The notes: generated by a model not told the origin, from the letters alone. DNA of 64,000 nucleotides from Gemmatimonadota bacterium (GCA_029262175.1 JAJCZV010000018.1:1-64000), one strand, 5' to 3'. Counted from the stretch's first letter, positions 35,908 to 44,496 are shown. Program-made: numbers and translations.

Positions 35908-37227
35908 ATGATGGCCAAGACGCCCCAATCTACGTCAAGTTACGTAAGCGCACTTCTTGCAAGACGTTCGGCGGCTCAGAAGATCGTCTGGGGGATCGAA
36001 TTGGGGAATAGGATCAAAGGCAGCCTAGAGCAGGTTCGAGGCGAGGGGAAACCCGCCGGGACGCCCGCGTCATCCGCCCTCGAGTTGAGCGTCGTGATCC
36101 CCTGTCTCAACGAAGCAGATACGATCCGTGCGTGTGTCGAGCAGGTAGCCGATACGCTTTCCGCGCACGGAATCGCGGGTGAGATTCTCGTGGCGGACAA
36201 CGGCAGCGAAGATGCCTCTTGCGAGATCGCGGAAGCGGCCGGCGCTCGCGTGGTGCACGTGAGCGAGCGTGGATACGGGAACGCGTTGCGGGGCGGAATC
36301 AACGCCGCACACGGACGCTACGTCATCATGGGAGACGCCGACGGTAGTTACGACTTCGGCGAAATCCCTCGCTTCCTCGAAAAACTGCGCGAGGGGTTCG
36401 AACTCGTCCAAGGGTGTCGACTGGAAAGCGGCGGAGGTCGAGTACTTCCAGGTGCGATGCCGCGTCTCCACCGATGGATCGGAAACCCGGTCCTTTCCTT
36501 CCTGACGCGACTGTGGTTTCGGACCGAAGTTCAAGACGCGCACTGCGGGCTACGGGGATTTGATCGGGATCTACCCGACCGGCTCGGACTTCGCTGCTCG
36601 GGGATGGAGTTCGCGACGGAGATGATCGTGAAAGCCTCCTTCGCCGACGCTCGGATCGCTCAGGTGCCCATCACTCTCCACCCCGACGGTCGGATCCAAC
36701 ACGAACCGCATCTTCGGACGTTCCGCGATGGGTGGAGACACCTACGCTTCATGCTGCTGTACACGCCCGATTGGCTGTTTCTCATCCCGGGGTCGGTGCT
36801 GCTTGGTCTCGGTTTGATCGCGTTTGGAATCGCTCTTCCCGGTGTCCGGATCGCGGGCGTGTTGTTCGATGTACACACGCTCTTGTTCGGTAGTTTGGGC
36901 GTCATCCTCGGGTATCAGGCCATCTGGTTCTCGACCATGGCCAAGGCCGTCGGGATCGCGCAGCACCTCGTACCGACCCCCGAGTCATCGTCTCGCATGA
37001 ATCGGTTTACGCTCGAGCGCGGGATCCAACTCGGAGTGGGGCTCGGGGTGGTGGGCATCGGCCTGCTTGTCGTCGCGCTTCTTCAGTGGAAGGCCGTGGA
37101 GTTTGGTGACCTCGATGTGCAACGCACGATGCGGTGGGTCATACCAGGGGCGACGTTGGCGACGGTCGGTTCGCAAACGATCCTCGGCAGCTTTTTCCTC
37201 AGCGTCCTCGATCTGACCGACCGATGA
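35908..37227 (+). CDS. GT2-family glycosyltransferase with C-terminal membrane helices (dolichyl/polyprenyl-phosphate type)
   Basis: 439 residues. A GT-A domain spans about 60-290 with SVVIPCLNEADTI, DNGSEDASC, the DADGSYD DxD motif and a GLRGFDRD acceptor region. The C-terminus adds about four membrane segments (WLFLIPGSVLLGLGLIAFG; VGLGVVGIGLLVVALL). Such enzymes transfer a sugar from a nucleotide donor to a polyprenyl phosphate. The downstream methyltransferase overlaps by ATGA and a GT-C-like gene follows, suggesting a lipid-linked sugar pathway. ATG 35908 or the adjacent ATG 35911 may be used. Confidence 0.87.
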   Translation: MMAKTPQSTSSYVSALLARRSAAQKIVWGIELGNRIKGSLEQVRGEGKPAGTPASSALELSVVIPCLNEADTIRACVEQVADTLSAHGIAGEILVADNGSEDASCEIAEAAGARVVHVSERGYGNALRGGINAAHGRYVIMGDADGSYDFGEIPRFLEKLREGFELVQGCRLESGGGRVLPGAMPRLHRWIGNPVLSFLTRLWFRTEVQDAHCGLRGFDRDLPDRLGLRCSGMEFATEMIVKASFADARIAQVPITLHPDGRIQHEPHLRTFRDGWRHLRFMLLYTPDWLFLIPGSVLLGLGLIAFGIALPGVRIAGVLFDVHTLLFGSLGVILGYQAIWFSTMAKAVGIAQHLVPTPESSSRMNRFTLERGIQLGVGLGVVGIGLLVVALLQWKAVEFGDLDVQRTMRWVIPGATLATVGSQTILGSFFLSVLDLTDR

Positions 37228-37820
37228 TCGGACGACTTCATGAGGACCTCGTCTACGGCCGGCGCGTTGAAGTCCTCGCCCGTCATATCGCCGCACTCCT
37301 GCCACCCGATGCTTCGGTGCTCGACATCGGCTGCGGTGACGGCGAAGTCGCGACCGAAATTCTACGGCTTCGACCGGACCTCTCGGTCCAGGGCATCGAT
37401 GTCCTGAAGCGACCGAAGGCGGCGATCCCCGTGATGGCCTTTGACGGCGAAAACATTCCCCTTGCCGATGGCGCGGTGGACGCCGCAATCCTCGTCGACG
37501 TCCTCCACCACACGGAGGACCCCGCCGTCTTGCTCGCCGAAGCCAAGCGCGTGTCCAAAGCCATCGTCATCAAGGATCACGATCGCACAGGCCTGTTGGC
37601 GGGGCTCACCCTGCGCGCGATGGACTGGGTCGGCAACGCGCGGTACGGAGTCGCCCTGCCCTACAACTATCTTCGGCCTACGGAATGGAGCGCCCTGTTC
37701 CGGGACGTCGGCCTCGGCGTCGAAGTTCGTATCGACAAGCTCGGCCTTTACCCGATGCCGGCCTCGATCTTGTTTGAACGGTCGCTTCATTTCGTCACTC
37801 GCCTGGCACCGACCGTCTGA
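37224..37820 (+). CDS. Class I SAM-dependent methyltransferase
   Basis: 198 residues from ATG at 37224 overlapping the GT2 stop. It has SAM motif I VLDIGCGDGEVA, an acidic motif II region (GIDV), and the HHTEDPAVLL post-motif typical of ubiquinone/sugar methyltransferases. The substrate is unknown; operon placement favours a lipid-linked sugar or glycan. It is followed within 5 nt by the membrane glycosyltransferase gene. Confidence 0.85.
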   Translation: MIGRLHEDLVYGRRVEVLARHIAALLPPDASVLDIGCGDGEVATEILRLRPDLSVQGIDVLKRPKAAIPVMAFDGENIPLADGAVDAAILVDVLHHTEDPAVLLAEAKRVSKAIVIKDHDRTGLLAGLTLRAMDWVGNARYGVALPYNYLRPTEWSALFRDVGLGVEVRIDKLGLYPMPASILFERSLHFVTRLAPTV

Positions 37821-37824
37821 CCAC

Positions 37825-39399
37825 ATGGGTCGCCCTCCCGCGCGCGCGCTCCAGTTGCCGATTCTTTTAGGTGTCGTCTCGGCGCTCGTCACGCTCTATG
37901 CGTGGTCGAACGTTTCTCCCCCTCCGTTTTGGGGAGACGAGCAAGCGCTCCTCCTTCAAGCCGAGATTTTTGCCGACGGATCCTGGTCGGCCCCGTCTCC
38001 CCCGCTCCCAGAGTTCTTCGAACAGACGCACGTACTTGTGGAGCCGGTGCTCGCTTCGAAGTACACACCTGGACATTCGCTCTTGTTGGCACTCGGCGCG
38101 TTTCTGGGTTGGGTCACGCTCGTCCCCCTGCTCTTGACCGGAATCACGGGCGGGCTGGTCTACGCCGTAGCGACCCGACTCGCGGATGGGCGTACCGGGC
38201 TTCTGACATGGTGGCTATGGACCGCTTCGCCCGAGTCTTTGCGCTGGCGTATGTCTTATCTGTCCCAGGTGACGACGGCGTGTCTTCTGCTGCTCGCGTG
38301 GTGGCTGTTGCTTCGGTGGCGCGCACGGCCATCGACGACGCGACTGGGGTGCTTGGCGGCGGTCGTCGGGTTCGGCGCCGTGACCCGACCCTACACCATG
38401 TTCCTGCTGGCCGTCCCGATCTTGTTCGTCGTCCTGCGCGACATCATCGCACGTCGAGGATGGCGTGAGCTGCTCGTCCCGGGTTTGGTAGGCCTCGCCT
38501 TTCTCATGGTGCTACCCGCCTGGAGCCAGGGAACGCTGGGCTCGATTCGAGAGACGCCGCGCGAAGTCTACACCCGTACGTATATCCCTTGGGACCGGAT
38601 GGGCTTTGGGCTGCGCGATGCGGTTCCCGAACGTCAGGCCAACCCAGAGCTCGTCGTTCTGGCCGAAGAGTTCAAGGATCTTCATCGCGCGCACGTCCCT
38701 GATCGACTGCCAAGACTGGCGGCCGAACGCCTGGGCGCGATCGCCTACACCGAATGGCTGGGATGGCGGCTCGCGCTGCCGTTGGTCGCGATCGTGGGAG
38801 CCGTCGCGCTTCGACGCTTGGCACTCTTCGCCTTCGTCAGCTTCGTGTCGTTGTTTGGGGGCCACCTGTTGTACACCCATGGAACGGCATGGTCGGTCTA
38901 TTACATGGAGACCCTCCCTGCCGCGAGCTTCTTTGCCGCCGTCGGCCTGCTTTGGGTGTTGCAGCGCTTGAGACCTCCGAGCGGCCGCACCGAAGGATCC
39001 GCGAGCGGATCGCTGGACCCCGCCGTCTACGTCGGCGTGTTCCTCGCGCTCGTCGCTGGCGGACTCCTCCACGTTCAACGCATGCGGGAGCTGAAGACGG
39101 AGGTCCTTCGGCCGGTGCAGCGGGTCGCCACCTGCTTCGGCTCGCTACCGGCCGGTTCGGGTGTGTTCGTTCGCTACGCCCCGGACCACAGCTACCATCA
39201 AAGCTTTGTCGGTAACGTCGCCTCGATTGCGGACGCGCGCGTAGTCACCGCCCACGATCTGGGCGATGAGAATCATCGGCTCATCGCGGCCATACCGGAT
39301 CGGTCGTGGTTTCTCTACGATGAGGAGCGACAAATGATCTCGCCGCTCTCAGCCGACGGCGCGGACTCGGGCCTCGCCTCCATCGCCTGCGGGGACTGA
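37825..39399 (+). CDS. GT39/GT-C-like polytopic membrane glycosyltransferase
   Basis: 524 residues from ATG at 37825; the open frame continues far upstream but in a different gene. About ten hydrophobic helices are visible (LPILLGVVSALVTLYAW; LLTGITGGLVYAVAT; FLLAVPILFVVLRDII; YVGVFLALVAGGLLHV). A periplasmic loop with FWGDEQALLLQAE carries the Asp/Glu expected after helix 1 in GT-C enzymes. It probably transfers a sugar from a polyprenyl-phosphate carrier to a protein or glycan. The final domain is soluble. Confidence 0.75.
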   Translation: MGRPPARALQLPILLGVVSALVTLYAWSNVSPPPFWGDEQALLLQAEIFADGSWSAPSPPLPEFFEQTHVLVEPVLASKYTPGHSLLLALGAFLGWVTLVPLLLTGITGGLVYAVATRLADGRTGLLTWWLWTASPESLRWRMSYLSQVTTACLLLLAWWLLLRWRARPSTTRLGCLAAVVGFGAVTRPYTMFLLAVPILFVVLRDIIARRGWRELLVPGLVGLAFLMVLPAWSQGTLGSIRETPREVYTRTYIPWDRMGFGLRDAVPERQANPELVVLAEEFKDLHRAHVPDRLPRLAAERLGAIAYTEWLGWRLALPLVAIVGAVALRRLALFAFVSFVSLFGGHLLYTHGTAWSVYYMETLPAASFFAAVGLLWVLQRLRPPSGRTEGSASGSLDPAVYVGVFLALVAGGLLHVQRMRELKTEVLRPVQRVATCFGSLPAGSGVFVRYAPDHSYHQSFVGNVASIADARVVTAHDLGDENHRLIAAIPDRSWFLYDEERQMISPLSADGADSGLASIACGD

Positions 39400-39496
39400 A
39401 CCCTTGAGCGCTCGTGATCGCAGGGGCACTGCGGCGGCGACGCAGGGTAGACTCGCGAGGGTTCCCCCTTTGCGACGCGAGAGATACGGTTTGACG

Positions 39497-41323
39497 ATGG
39501 AAGTGCTCAGAATCAGACAACTGCTGTGCGGGGTCTTTTTGGTGGTCGCTTGTGCGGCCCCCACTCGGTCTAATTCCGCCCCTCCCGCAAGCGGTCCAAC
39601 CCCGTCGGAGGTGTCGCGGGCCGTCGCCGGCGATACGGTGTTCATCTCGCAGGTCACGCCAGACTCTGTCGCGCTCACGATCGATGTGTCCGAATCGGTG
39701 ACGCCCGGGGTCATCTCCTTCCGGGAGGGTCCGTCGGACTCGGCCAGACCGTTCTGCCGCCCGGGGATTCCCGCGGGAACGCCCACGCCCACGGTGCGCT
39801 GGTGCCCGAGAACGAGCGAGGACGTCAGGGTATGGGTCCGCGTCGTCGACCAGCGTCCCATCGGATCGGTGATCTCGGCCGCGCGCGCGACGACCCCCTC
39901 GGCAGGGAGCCCGTCGCGCGCGACCGGAGACGCCGGCGCCGCGTCAACCATGAGTCCCGGCGGCGACCCCGAACTCCCCCGCTCGCTTCCACGGCTGCCG
40001 AGCCGGTTTGACCACACGATCCGCGTCCCCGCGGGCGGCGACCTTCAGGCCGCCATCCAGCGCGCCACTGCCGGTACTCAGATCCTACTCGCGGCAGGGG
40101 CGACCTACGAAGGACCGTTCCGGCTTCCCGACCGTGGGGATGACGGATGGGTCCGCATCGCGACGGATATCACCGCGCCCGAGGCTCGGATCGACACCGC
40201 GAGCGACGTCACGGCGTCTTTCGCGACGGTCACGTCCCGGTCGGACTTCGGAACGATCCTGGTGAACAACGCCGGCGGCGGTTGGAGCTTGGATCTGCTC
40301 AACATCACGTACGACGGTGAGCGAACAAACGCCCTCGTATACGTGGACAACCGTTCGGGTGAGATCCCTGACGGCATCTTGATCGATCGCTCGTGGCTAC
40401 ACCGCCGCTCGCCAGAGCATTGGTTGACCCGTTGCGTGATCGCGAACGGATCGAACTTCACCGTGCGCCGATCTGCCCTCACGGGGTGTACGAGGCCGTC
40501 GCAACAAACGCAGGGCGTGGCACAGTGGAACACGCCTGGCCCGACTCTGATCGAAGACAACCTGATCATGGCCGGCTCGCAGGCCTATCTGTGCGGGGGA
40601 GCCGGAGGCGTTTCCGCGCACCCGTCGGACATCACCATCCGCCGCAACCACCTCTACACGCCGGCGAGTTGGCAAGGTCGGTACCACAACCTCGCCCCGA
40701 TCGAGACCAAGGACTGCCATCGCCTCCTCATCGAGGCGACCGTGATCGACGGCGGCGAGTTCGGAATGCTTCTCAAGAGTTCGGCGCAGCAAGGGGTTTG
40801 CGGGACCGGCTGCGGCACCGAACACGTGACGGTCAGAAACACCATCTTCCGCAACACGCGTGGAGGGGTGAATACGAGCCGACTCAGTGCGGGATCCGAT
40901 CTCCCCATGCACGACGTTCTGTTCGACAATGTACTGTTCGAGAACATCGGGCCCGACTCGCAGGGGTGGCAGAAGGGTGAAGGGCGACTCTTTCAAGTCT
41001 TGGGGGCCACGCCGCGGCTCACGATTCGCAACACCACGTTCCGCACGAACGGACACTCCTATCTCTACTTGGCGAACGGTCCTCCGAGTCCGCAGCAAGA
41101 CCTTACGATCGACAACGTCGTCGTGGCGGGTCGGCTGCGATATCGGATGCTGGTGCAAAACCCATCGGCCTTCGGGCGGCACTATGCGACCCACCAGCTG
41201 GGGACCGTCTTCGGCGATTGTGGGACGGCGCCAGCGCCCGTGACGTGCCTCCGCTCGATTCGCGAAGGTGCGGGGGCGGACATGACTCAGCTGCGAGAGG
41301 CGACCGCCGGCGTCGTGCGCTGA
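39497..41323 (+). CDS. Right-handed parallel beta-helix lipoprotein
   Basis: 608 residues from ATG at 39497. The signal ends in VVACAAP, a lipobox. After a fibronectin-like N-terminal domain with a low-complexity Ala/Ser/Thr linker come repeated short beta strands of a right-handed beta-helix (ITYDGERTNALVYVDN; LTIDNVVVAGRLRYRM), as in pectate-lyase-like surface proteins. No catalytic set was recognised. It closes the glycan block and may bind or cut a surface polysaccharide. Confidence 0.75.
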   Translation: MEVLRIRQLLCGVFLVVACAAPTRSNSAPPASGPTPSEVSRAVAGDTVFISQVTPDSVALTIDVSESVTPGVISFREGPSDSARPFCRPGIPAGTPTPTVRWCPRTSEDVRVWVRVVDQRPIGSVISAARATTPSAGSPSRATGDAGAASTMSPGGDPELPRSLPRLPSRFDHTIRVPAGGDLQAAIQRATAGTQILLAAGATYEGPFRLPDRGDDGWVRIATDITAPEARIDTASDVTASFATVTSRSDFGTILVNNAGGGWSLDLLNITYDGERTNALVYVDNRSGEIPDGILIDRSWLHRRSPEHWLTRCVIANGSNFTVRRSALTGCTRPSQQTQGVAQWNTPGPTLIEDNLIMAGSQAYLCGGAGGVSAHPSDITIRRNHLYTPASWQGRYHNLAPIETKDCHRLLIEATVIDGGEFGMLLKSSAQQGVCGTGCGTEHVTVRNTIFRNTRGGVNTSRLSAGSDLPMHDVLFDNVLFENIGPDSQGWQKGEGRLFQVLGATPRLTIRNTTFRTNGHSYLYLANGPPSPQQDLTIDNVVVAGRLRYRMLVQNPSAFGRHYATHQLGTVFGDCGTAPAPVTCLRSIREGAGADMTQLREATAGVVR

Positions 41324-41331
41324 CTCCCGGG

Positions 41332-42180
41332 TCAGCCGCCGTGCACTGCAGGCCGCACGTACGGCGCGTGATCGAACAGCAGGATCGTGGTCTCGCTCGG
41401 TAGGTCCGCTGCGCGTAGGACCGCGCGGTGGCTGCCCAGCCTTCGAACGTTGTCGCGCCCCACCAGCCAGGGCTCGATCTCGCCAAGGTCCGACGGAGAC
41501 TCGGGATCTGATTCCAGGTCGGGAAGCCGGTAGTGCATCGGGATGATCCATCGCGGGCGGACGCGGTCGATGATCTCGGACGTCTCGGCCTGCGAAAGAA
41601 TGTGATCGACGCCATCCGCCGGCAGCATGAGGACGTCGATCCTGCCGAGTTCGTTCAGGTTGCGCTCGCTCAAAGGCCCGTTGTCGCCCAGGTGCGCGAT
41701 TCGTAGACCGGCCACCTCGATGACCATCAGCGTGTTTCGCTGGCCGAATTCCTTGCCGTAGGGATCGGCGTGCTTCGCTTCGATACCGACGACTGTTGCA
41801 TCCCCGATTTCGAGCCGACCCGGCGCGTCGAAGACCGGTGTATTCGGCCAGGGAAAATCCGCGCCGCGAAAACGGCCCGCGTCGTGATCGTAGTGTGGGT
41901 GCGTGATCAAGACGACGTCAGGATCGAGCCCCGCGGGAAAGTCGTACCCGAGCCAAACTCGGCTCTGAAACGGATCGATGAGCAGCTCGACGCCTTCGGG
42001 CGTCCTGAACAAGAAGGAAGCGTGCGCCACGTACTCGATCAGGACGGCGTCGGGCTCGTCGCCAGTGGGCGTCGCCTGAGCCTCGATCGAGGAAGCCGCG
42101 GTGGTGAGCAGAGCAACCGCGGACGCCCACGATGCAAAATGGGCCGTCCCGACGAATCGGGACGGCCCACGGTGCTTCAT
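41332..42180 (-). CDS. Secreted MBL-fold metallohydrolase (UlaG-like)
   Basis: 282 residues. A possible signal peptide (WASAVALLTTAASSIEAQA) lies at residues 18-36. The domain has EYVAHASFLF, the zinc motif THPHYDHD (HxHxDH-like), IAHLGDNG and IPMHYRL, typical of the UlaG branch of metallo-beta-lactamase-fold hydrolases. The substrate is unknown. The first about 14 codons overlap the csp terminator hairpin, so either they are translated through it or the start is elsewhere; no other in-frame start was seen. Confidence 0.78.
   Translation of the reverse strand: MKHRGPSRFVGTAHFASWASAVALLTTAASSIEAQATPTGDEPDAVLIEYVAHASFLFRTPEGVELLIDPFQSRVWLGYDFPAGLDPDVVLITHPHYDHDAGRFRGADFPWPNTPVFDAPGRLEIGDATVVGIEAKHADPYGKEFGQRNTLMVIEVAGLRIAHLGDNGPLSERNLNELGRIDVLMLPADGVDHILSQAETSEIIDRVRPRWIIPMHYRLPDLESDPESPSDLGEIEPWLVGRDNVRRLGSHRAVLRAADLPSETTILLFDHAPYVRPAVHGG
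42138..42168 (-). terminator. Intrinsic terminator hairpin downstream of the cold-shock gene, inside the MBL gene start
   Basis: A perfect 12-bp stem GGGCCGTCCCGA (42141-42152) with TCGGGACGGCCC (42157-42168), 4-nt loop, followed on the minus strand by ATTTT. It lies 31 nt past the csp stop but within codons 5-14 of the MBL reading frame. Confidence 0.65.
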
Positions 42181-42198
42181 GCTAAGTGGTCCTGTCGC

Positions 42199-42405
42199 TT
42201 AGAGCGCGACAACGTTCTCAGCGGCCGGGCCTTTTGCGCCCTGCACGATTTCGAACTCGACCTGGGCACCCTCAGCAAGCGTCTTGAAGCCATCCGCCTG
42301 AATTGCGGAATGGTGCACGAAGCAATCTTCGCTGCTGCCTTCGGGGGTGATGAATCCGAAGCCCTTTTGGTCGTTAAACCACTTTACTGTTCCCTTGGTA
42401 CGCAT
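42199..42405 (-). CDS. Cold-shock protein, CspA family
   Basis: 68 residues from ATG at 42405 (GGAG upstream). It is a single cold-shock domain with both RNA-binding motifs: KGFGFI (RNP-1) and DCFVHHSAI (RNP-2 region). It binds single-stranded RNA/DNA and works as an RNA chaperone. The 5' leader is long and contains a GNRA-capped hairpin, consistent with csp mRNAs. Confidence 0.95.
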   Translation of the reverse strand: MRTKGTVKWFNDQKGFGFITPEGSSEDCFVHHSAIQADGFKTLAEGAQVEFEIVQGAKGPAAENVVAL

Positions 42406-42472
42406 CAATTGCGCTCCATGGTTGTGCGAGTCGGAGCCACGATGACGCGTACTTACCGACTGCTCTGTTTAA

Positions 42473-42488
42473 GCGCGGTTTCCCGCGC
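42473..42488 (-). promoter_or_regulatory. GNRA-tetraloop hairpin in the csp 5' leader
   Basis: The minus-strand RNA would fold GCGCGG-GAAA-CCGCGC (6-bp stem, GAAA loop), about 70 nt upstream of the csp start. A leader hairpin of this kind may affect csp mRNA stability or translation; this is not established here. Confidence 0.5.
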
Positions 42489-42527
42489 AATGTACGACCC
42501 CTTTGGCCGTACGAAAAAAGGCGACGA

Positions 42528-42556
42528 TCTCTAATGACACGAGACTGCCGCCTCAA
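42528..42556 (-). promoter_or_regulatory. Candidate sigma70-like promoter for the cold-shock gene
   Basis: On the minus strand TTGAGG (42551-42556) is separated by 17 nt from TAGAGA (42528-42533). Each hexamer has a partial consensus match. It would give a leader of about 110-120 nt, usual for csp genes. Confidence 0.4.
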
Positions 42557-42695
42557 TCATTCCTAAGCACCCCGTTGATCGTGCTATCCTGAGGTGATGC
42601 ACGAATATCACCAAACTCGGCTCACTTATCAACCCCCCCCCAGAATTACGCCGGAAAGCGCTAGATTTGGCTGTTTCTGGCCTCTTTTCATCAAG

Positions 42696-42783
42696 CGGAG
42701 GGGGCGGGATGGGCTCCGCCGAACTCGCGCCTGAAGGCGCTCGGTTCGAACCCGCAAGTCCTTTCGGGGTCAGTTTTCAAGAT
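42696..42783 (-). pseudogene. Broken tRNA-Ser copy with 35-bp insertion
   Basis: The stretch 42696-42709 matches the acceptor/T-arm end of the intact tRNA-Ser (44219-44301), but 35 nt (42710-42744) are inserted just before TTCG. Positions 42745-42767 are then identical to 44233-44255, and a 12-nt block around the anticodon (CAGTTTTCAAGA) also matches. The 5' half is degraded, so it cannot be a working tRNA. The same block recurs 1.49 kb away, compatible with an integration scar. Confidence 0.7.
42745..42767 (-). repeat. 23-bp direct repeat, copy 1 (tRNA-Ser derived)
   Basis: Identical to 44233-44255 within the functional tRNA-Ser; the two copies bound the low-GC stretch and could be attL/attR-like. 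Confidence 0.8.
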
Positions 42784-42832
42784 TGACGACCATGCGTCTA
42801 GCCCGTTCAGCGAGTTCCGGTAAGCCTCGTTC

Positions 42833-43084
42833 TTAGGGTATATCCGGTTTCGCGCCGACAGGGCGCGGCGACCGCCCGCGTGCAAAGCGATAGCCGACCC
42901 GGTCCGGGAAATCGACCACACCAAGGAGGCCTTCCTGAGCCGGTGCGTGGGCAACGCTCTGCTCGTACGGTGGGGACAACTGTAAGTACTTGTACCCGCC
43001 GCACCCGGATAGAAAGGCATCGAGCGTTATGGGCGTACCACGAATCGAGCTAACCAAGAACGAGGTAGAGGCTGCATTTGTCAT
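42833..43084 (-). CDS. Doubtful small protein
   Basis: 83 residues from ATG at 43084, with AAGGA about 5 nt upstream. The sequence (MTNAASTSFLVSSIRG at the start) has no recognised domain or membrane segment. Its location in the tRNA-flanked stretch makes it a possible cargo gene, but chance is equally likely. Confidence 0.2.
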   Translation of the reverse strand: MTNAASTSFLVSSIRGTPITLDAFLSGCGGYKYLQLSPPYEQSVAHAPAQEGLLGVVDFPDRVGYRFARGRSPRPVGAKPDIP

Positions 43085-43358
43085 CTCCGTCCTTTGAACT
43101 CGGTCTCCGAATTACGTGATGTAGTTTCCAGATTAATAGTGGACGAGTATTCCTTATGAAGCGTTAATGGTGGGCGCTCACCCACCGCTGGACGTCCTCG
43201 CCCGTGCGCTCGGGACAGATATATGTAGAGGCGGCAATCGCTGCGTAGAGCGCGGTGCCGGAGCCGCCAATGGACCTGTCATACGATGGCGGTGGCCGAC
43301 CACGCCGGAACTACAGTCGGCGGCCCCCGCTCGGCCGCTCAACGCATTCAGCTCGAAG

Positions 43359-43835
43359 TCAGTCGGCGGGCGAGCCTAGCCCCAGATGCCGCTCGAGGAA
43401 CCTTCCGAACTCAGGACCGAAGCGGTCACTCGAAAGGGCCCACCACGCCGGAAAGTTCGGACTCGTGAACGTCGAATTGGTAAGCCATCGATCGAGCACC
43501 GGCCGAGCCACGGCTCCCAACTGAATCTGATCGTAGGTGTTCTCCACGTGACGGACGAGCACGAGCACCACGATGTTCGCCGCGTACGCCTCGTCCTCAT
43601 CGAGTTCTTCTCCCATCCGCCACTTAGTGACGGCGCCTCGAATGTCGGCGTTCTCCAGGAGGATGCGGCTGAGTTCAAGGCTGGAGTTCGACAATGACTG
43701 GAGCGTCGCTCCGCGCGTCGCGATGGCACTCTGTCTCACTTGGACACCAACGAAGATCAGTGAGAGGACCACCGCGAGCGCGCTCGAAATCTCGACTACG
43801 AGACGAAGTCGCCTAGGGCGTTTGCGATCTCCCAA
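43359..43835 (-). CDS. Small membrane protein, unknown function
   Basis: 158 residues from TTG at 43835. A single N-terminal membrane helix (ISSALAVVLSLIFVGVQVRQ) precedes a helical soluble domain with conserved-looking patterns (LSRILLENADIRGAV; WWALSSDRFGPEFGRFLERH). Similar short proteins with a 'VSLIFVGVQVRQ' helix are common and uncharacterised in marine bacteria. It is the only convincing gene between the two tRNA-Ser-related sequences. Confidence 0.65.
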   Translation of the reverse strand: MGDRKRPRRLRLVVEISSALAVVLSLIFVGVQVRQSAIATRGATLQSLSNSSLELSRILLENADIRGAVTKWRMGEELDEDEAYAANIVVLVLVRHVENTYDQIQLGAVARPVLDRWLTNSTFTSPNFPAWWALSSDRFGPEFGRFLERHLGLGSPAD

Positions 43836-44218
43836 GATACCCCCGGTCTCAAGTCGTCGACGTACTCAAATTAGCTTCGTGAATCAAAGGTCAGCTTGTC
43901 CACCGCCGCTGTCGTCCAACTCGTTTATTCACGGTATTGTTCGTATATGATGCGGCGACGTTGTGCATTGCCGCCATTGGTCGGGGAAGGAGCTGTTCAC
44001 CTAAAACAACTTTAACGCTTTAGCCCCCCCCTTCCTTATAAAGAGGGGGCGTTGGTGGGGCTCAGCAGAAGATGAAGTACGCCCGATTTCACCCCGACTA
44101 CCACGACGCGAAACCCTACTTCCAAATGGTAGCAGACCGCCTCGGATTCTCTCCGAGTGGGGACAGAAGTGGGGACACCCCCAGATCGGGAGTGAACCCT
44201 GAACCCGTGAAAAGCTAA
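43836..44218. other. Intergenic stretch before tRNA-Ser
   Basis: No gene is supported. It has an 8-C tract (44024-44031), G/C-rich partial inverted repeats around 44024-44046, and a tandem GTGGGGACA motif near 44158-44177. Sequence like this often lies beside integration sites at tRNA genes; it is suggestive only. Confidence 0.5.
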
Positions 44219-44301
44219 CGGAGGGGGCGGGATTCGAACCCGCAAGTCCTTTCGGACGCCAGTTTTCAAGACTGGTGCATTCGCCGTTCTGCCACCCCTC
44301 C
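44219..44301 (-). tRNA. tRNA-Ser (anticodon TGA)
   Basis: The minus strand gives a complete cloverleaf. The acceptor stem is GGAGGGG paired with CCCCTCC plus G discriminator. The anticodon loop CTTGAAA has anticodon TGA (stem CCAGT/ACTGG), followed by a long variable arm (GTCCGAAAGGAC) typical of serine tRNAs and a T-arm with TTCGAAT. CCA is not encoded. Confidence 0.93.
44233..44255 (-). repeat. 23-bp direct repeat, copy 2 (inside tRNA-Ser)
   Basis: Identical to 42745-42767; covers the T-loop and variable arm of the functional tRNA-Ser. Confidence 0.8.
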
Positions 44302-44439
44302 AGGGTGCCCGATCCAAAGTCTATCCCCTCGCGCGTCCGGCGAAACCCTTTGCCTGGGCAGGACGTACTGTCCCTGGTCGCTCTAGGAGCGCAACTTACG
44401 GGCGACTGGACCAATGCTAGCTCCGCATGGGTATGACTC

Positions 44440-44463
44440 ATGCGACCATTCTTCGGGTCGCAT
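44440..44463 (+). promoter_or_regulatory. 8-bp hairpin upstream of the small ORF
   Basis: ATGCGACC (44440-44447) pairs with GGTCGCAT (44456-44463) around an 8-nt loop. It ends about 20 nt before the Shine-Dalgarno of the 20-codon frame. It could be a regulatory leader or the end of an upstream transcript. Confidence 0.3.
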
Positions 44464-44496
44464 CGCTATGAACGAGCACAGAAGGGGAGAAGATCG

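Larger units (their letters stand above)
42557..43358. other. Gene-poor stretch of lower GC
   Basis: This 800-bp region has visibly more A/T than the surroundings (for example 43095-43165) and lacks a convincing long gene. It contains a 9-C tract (42633-42641), the broken tRNA-Ser copy (42696-42783) and one weak open frame (42833-43084). It looks like accessory or eroded DNA. Confidence 0.6.

Noticed and set aside
44001..44441. Apparent 146-codon gene across tRNA-Ser
   Set aside because: It translates the tRNA itself and neighbouring repeat-like DNA; such spurious proteins are common at tRNA genes.
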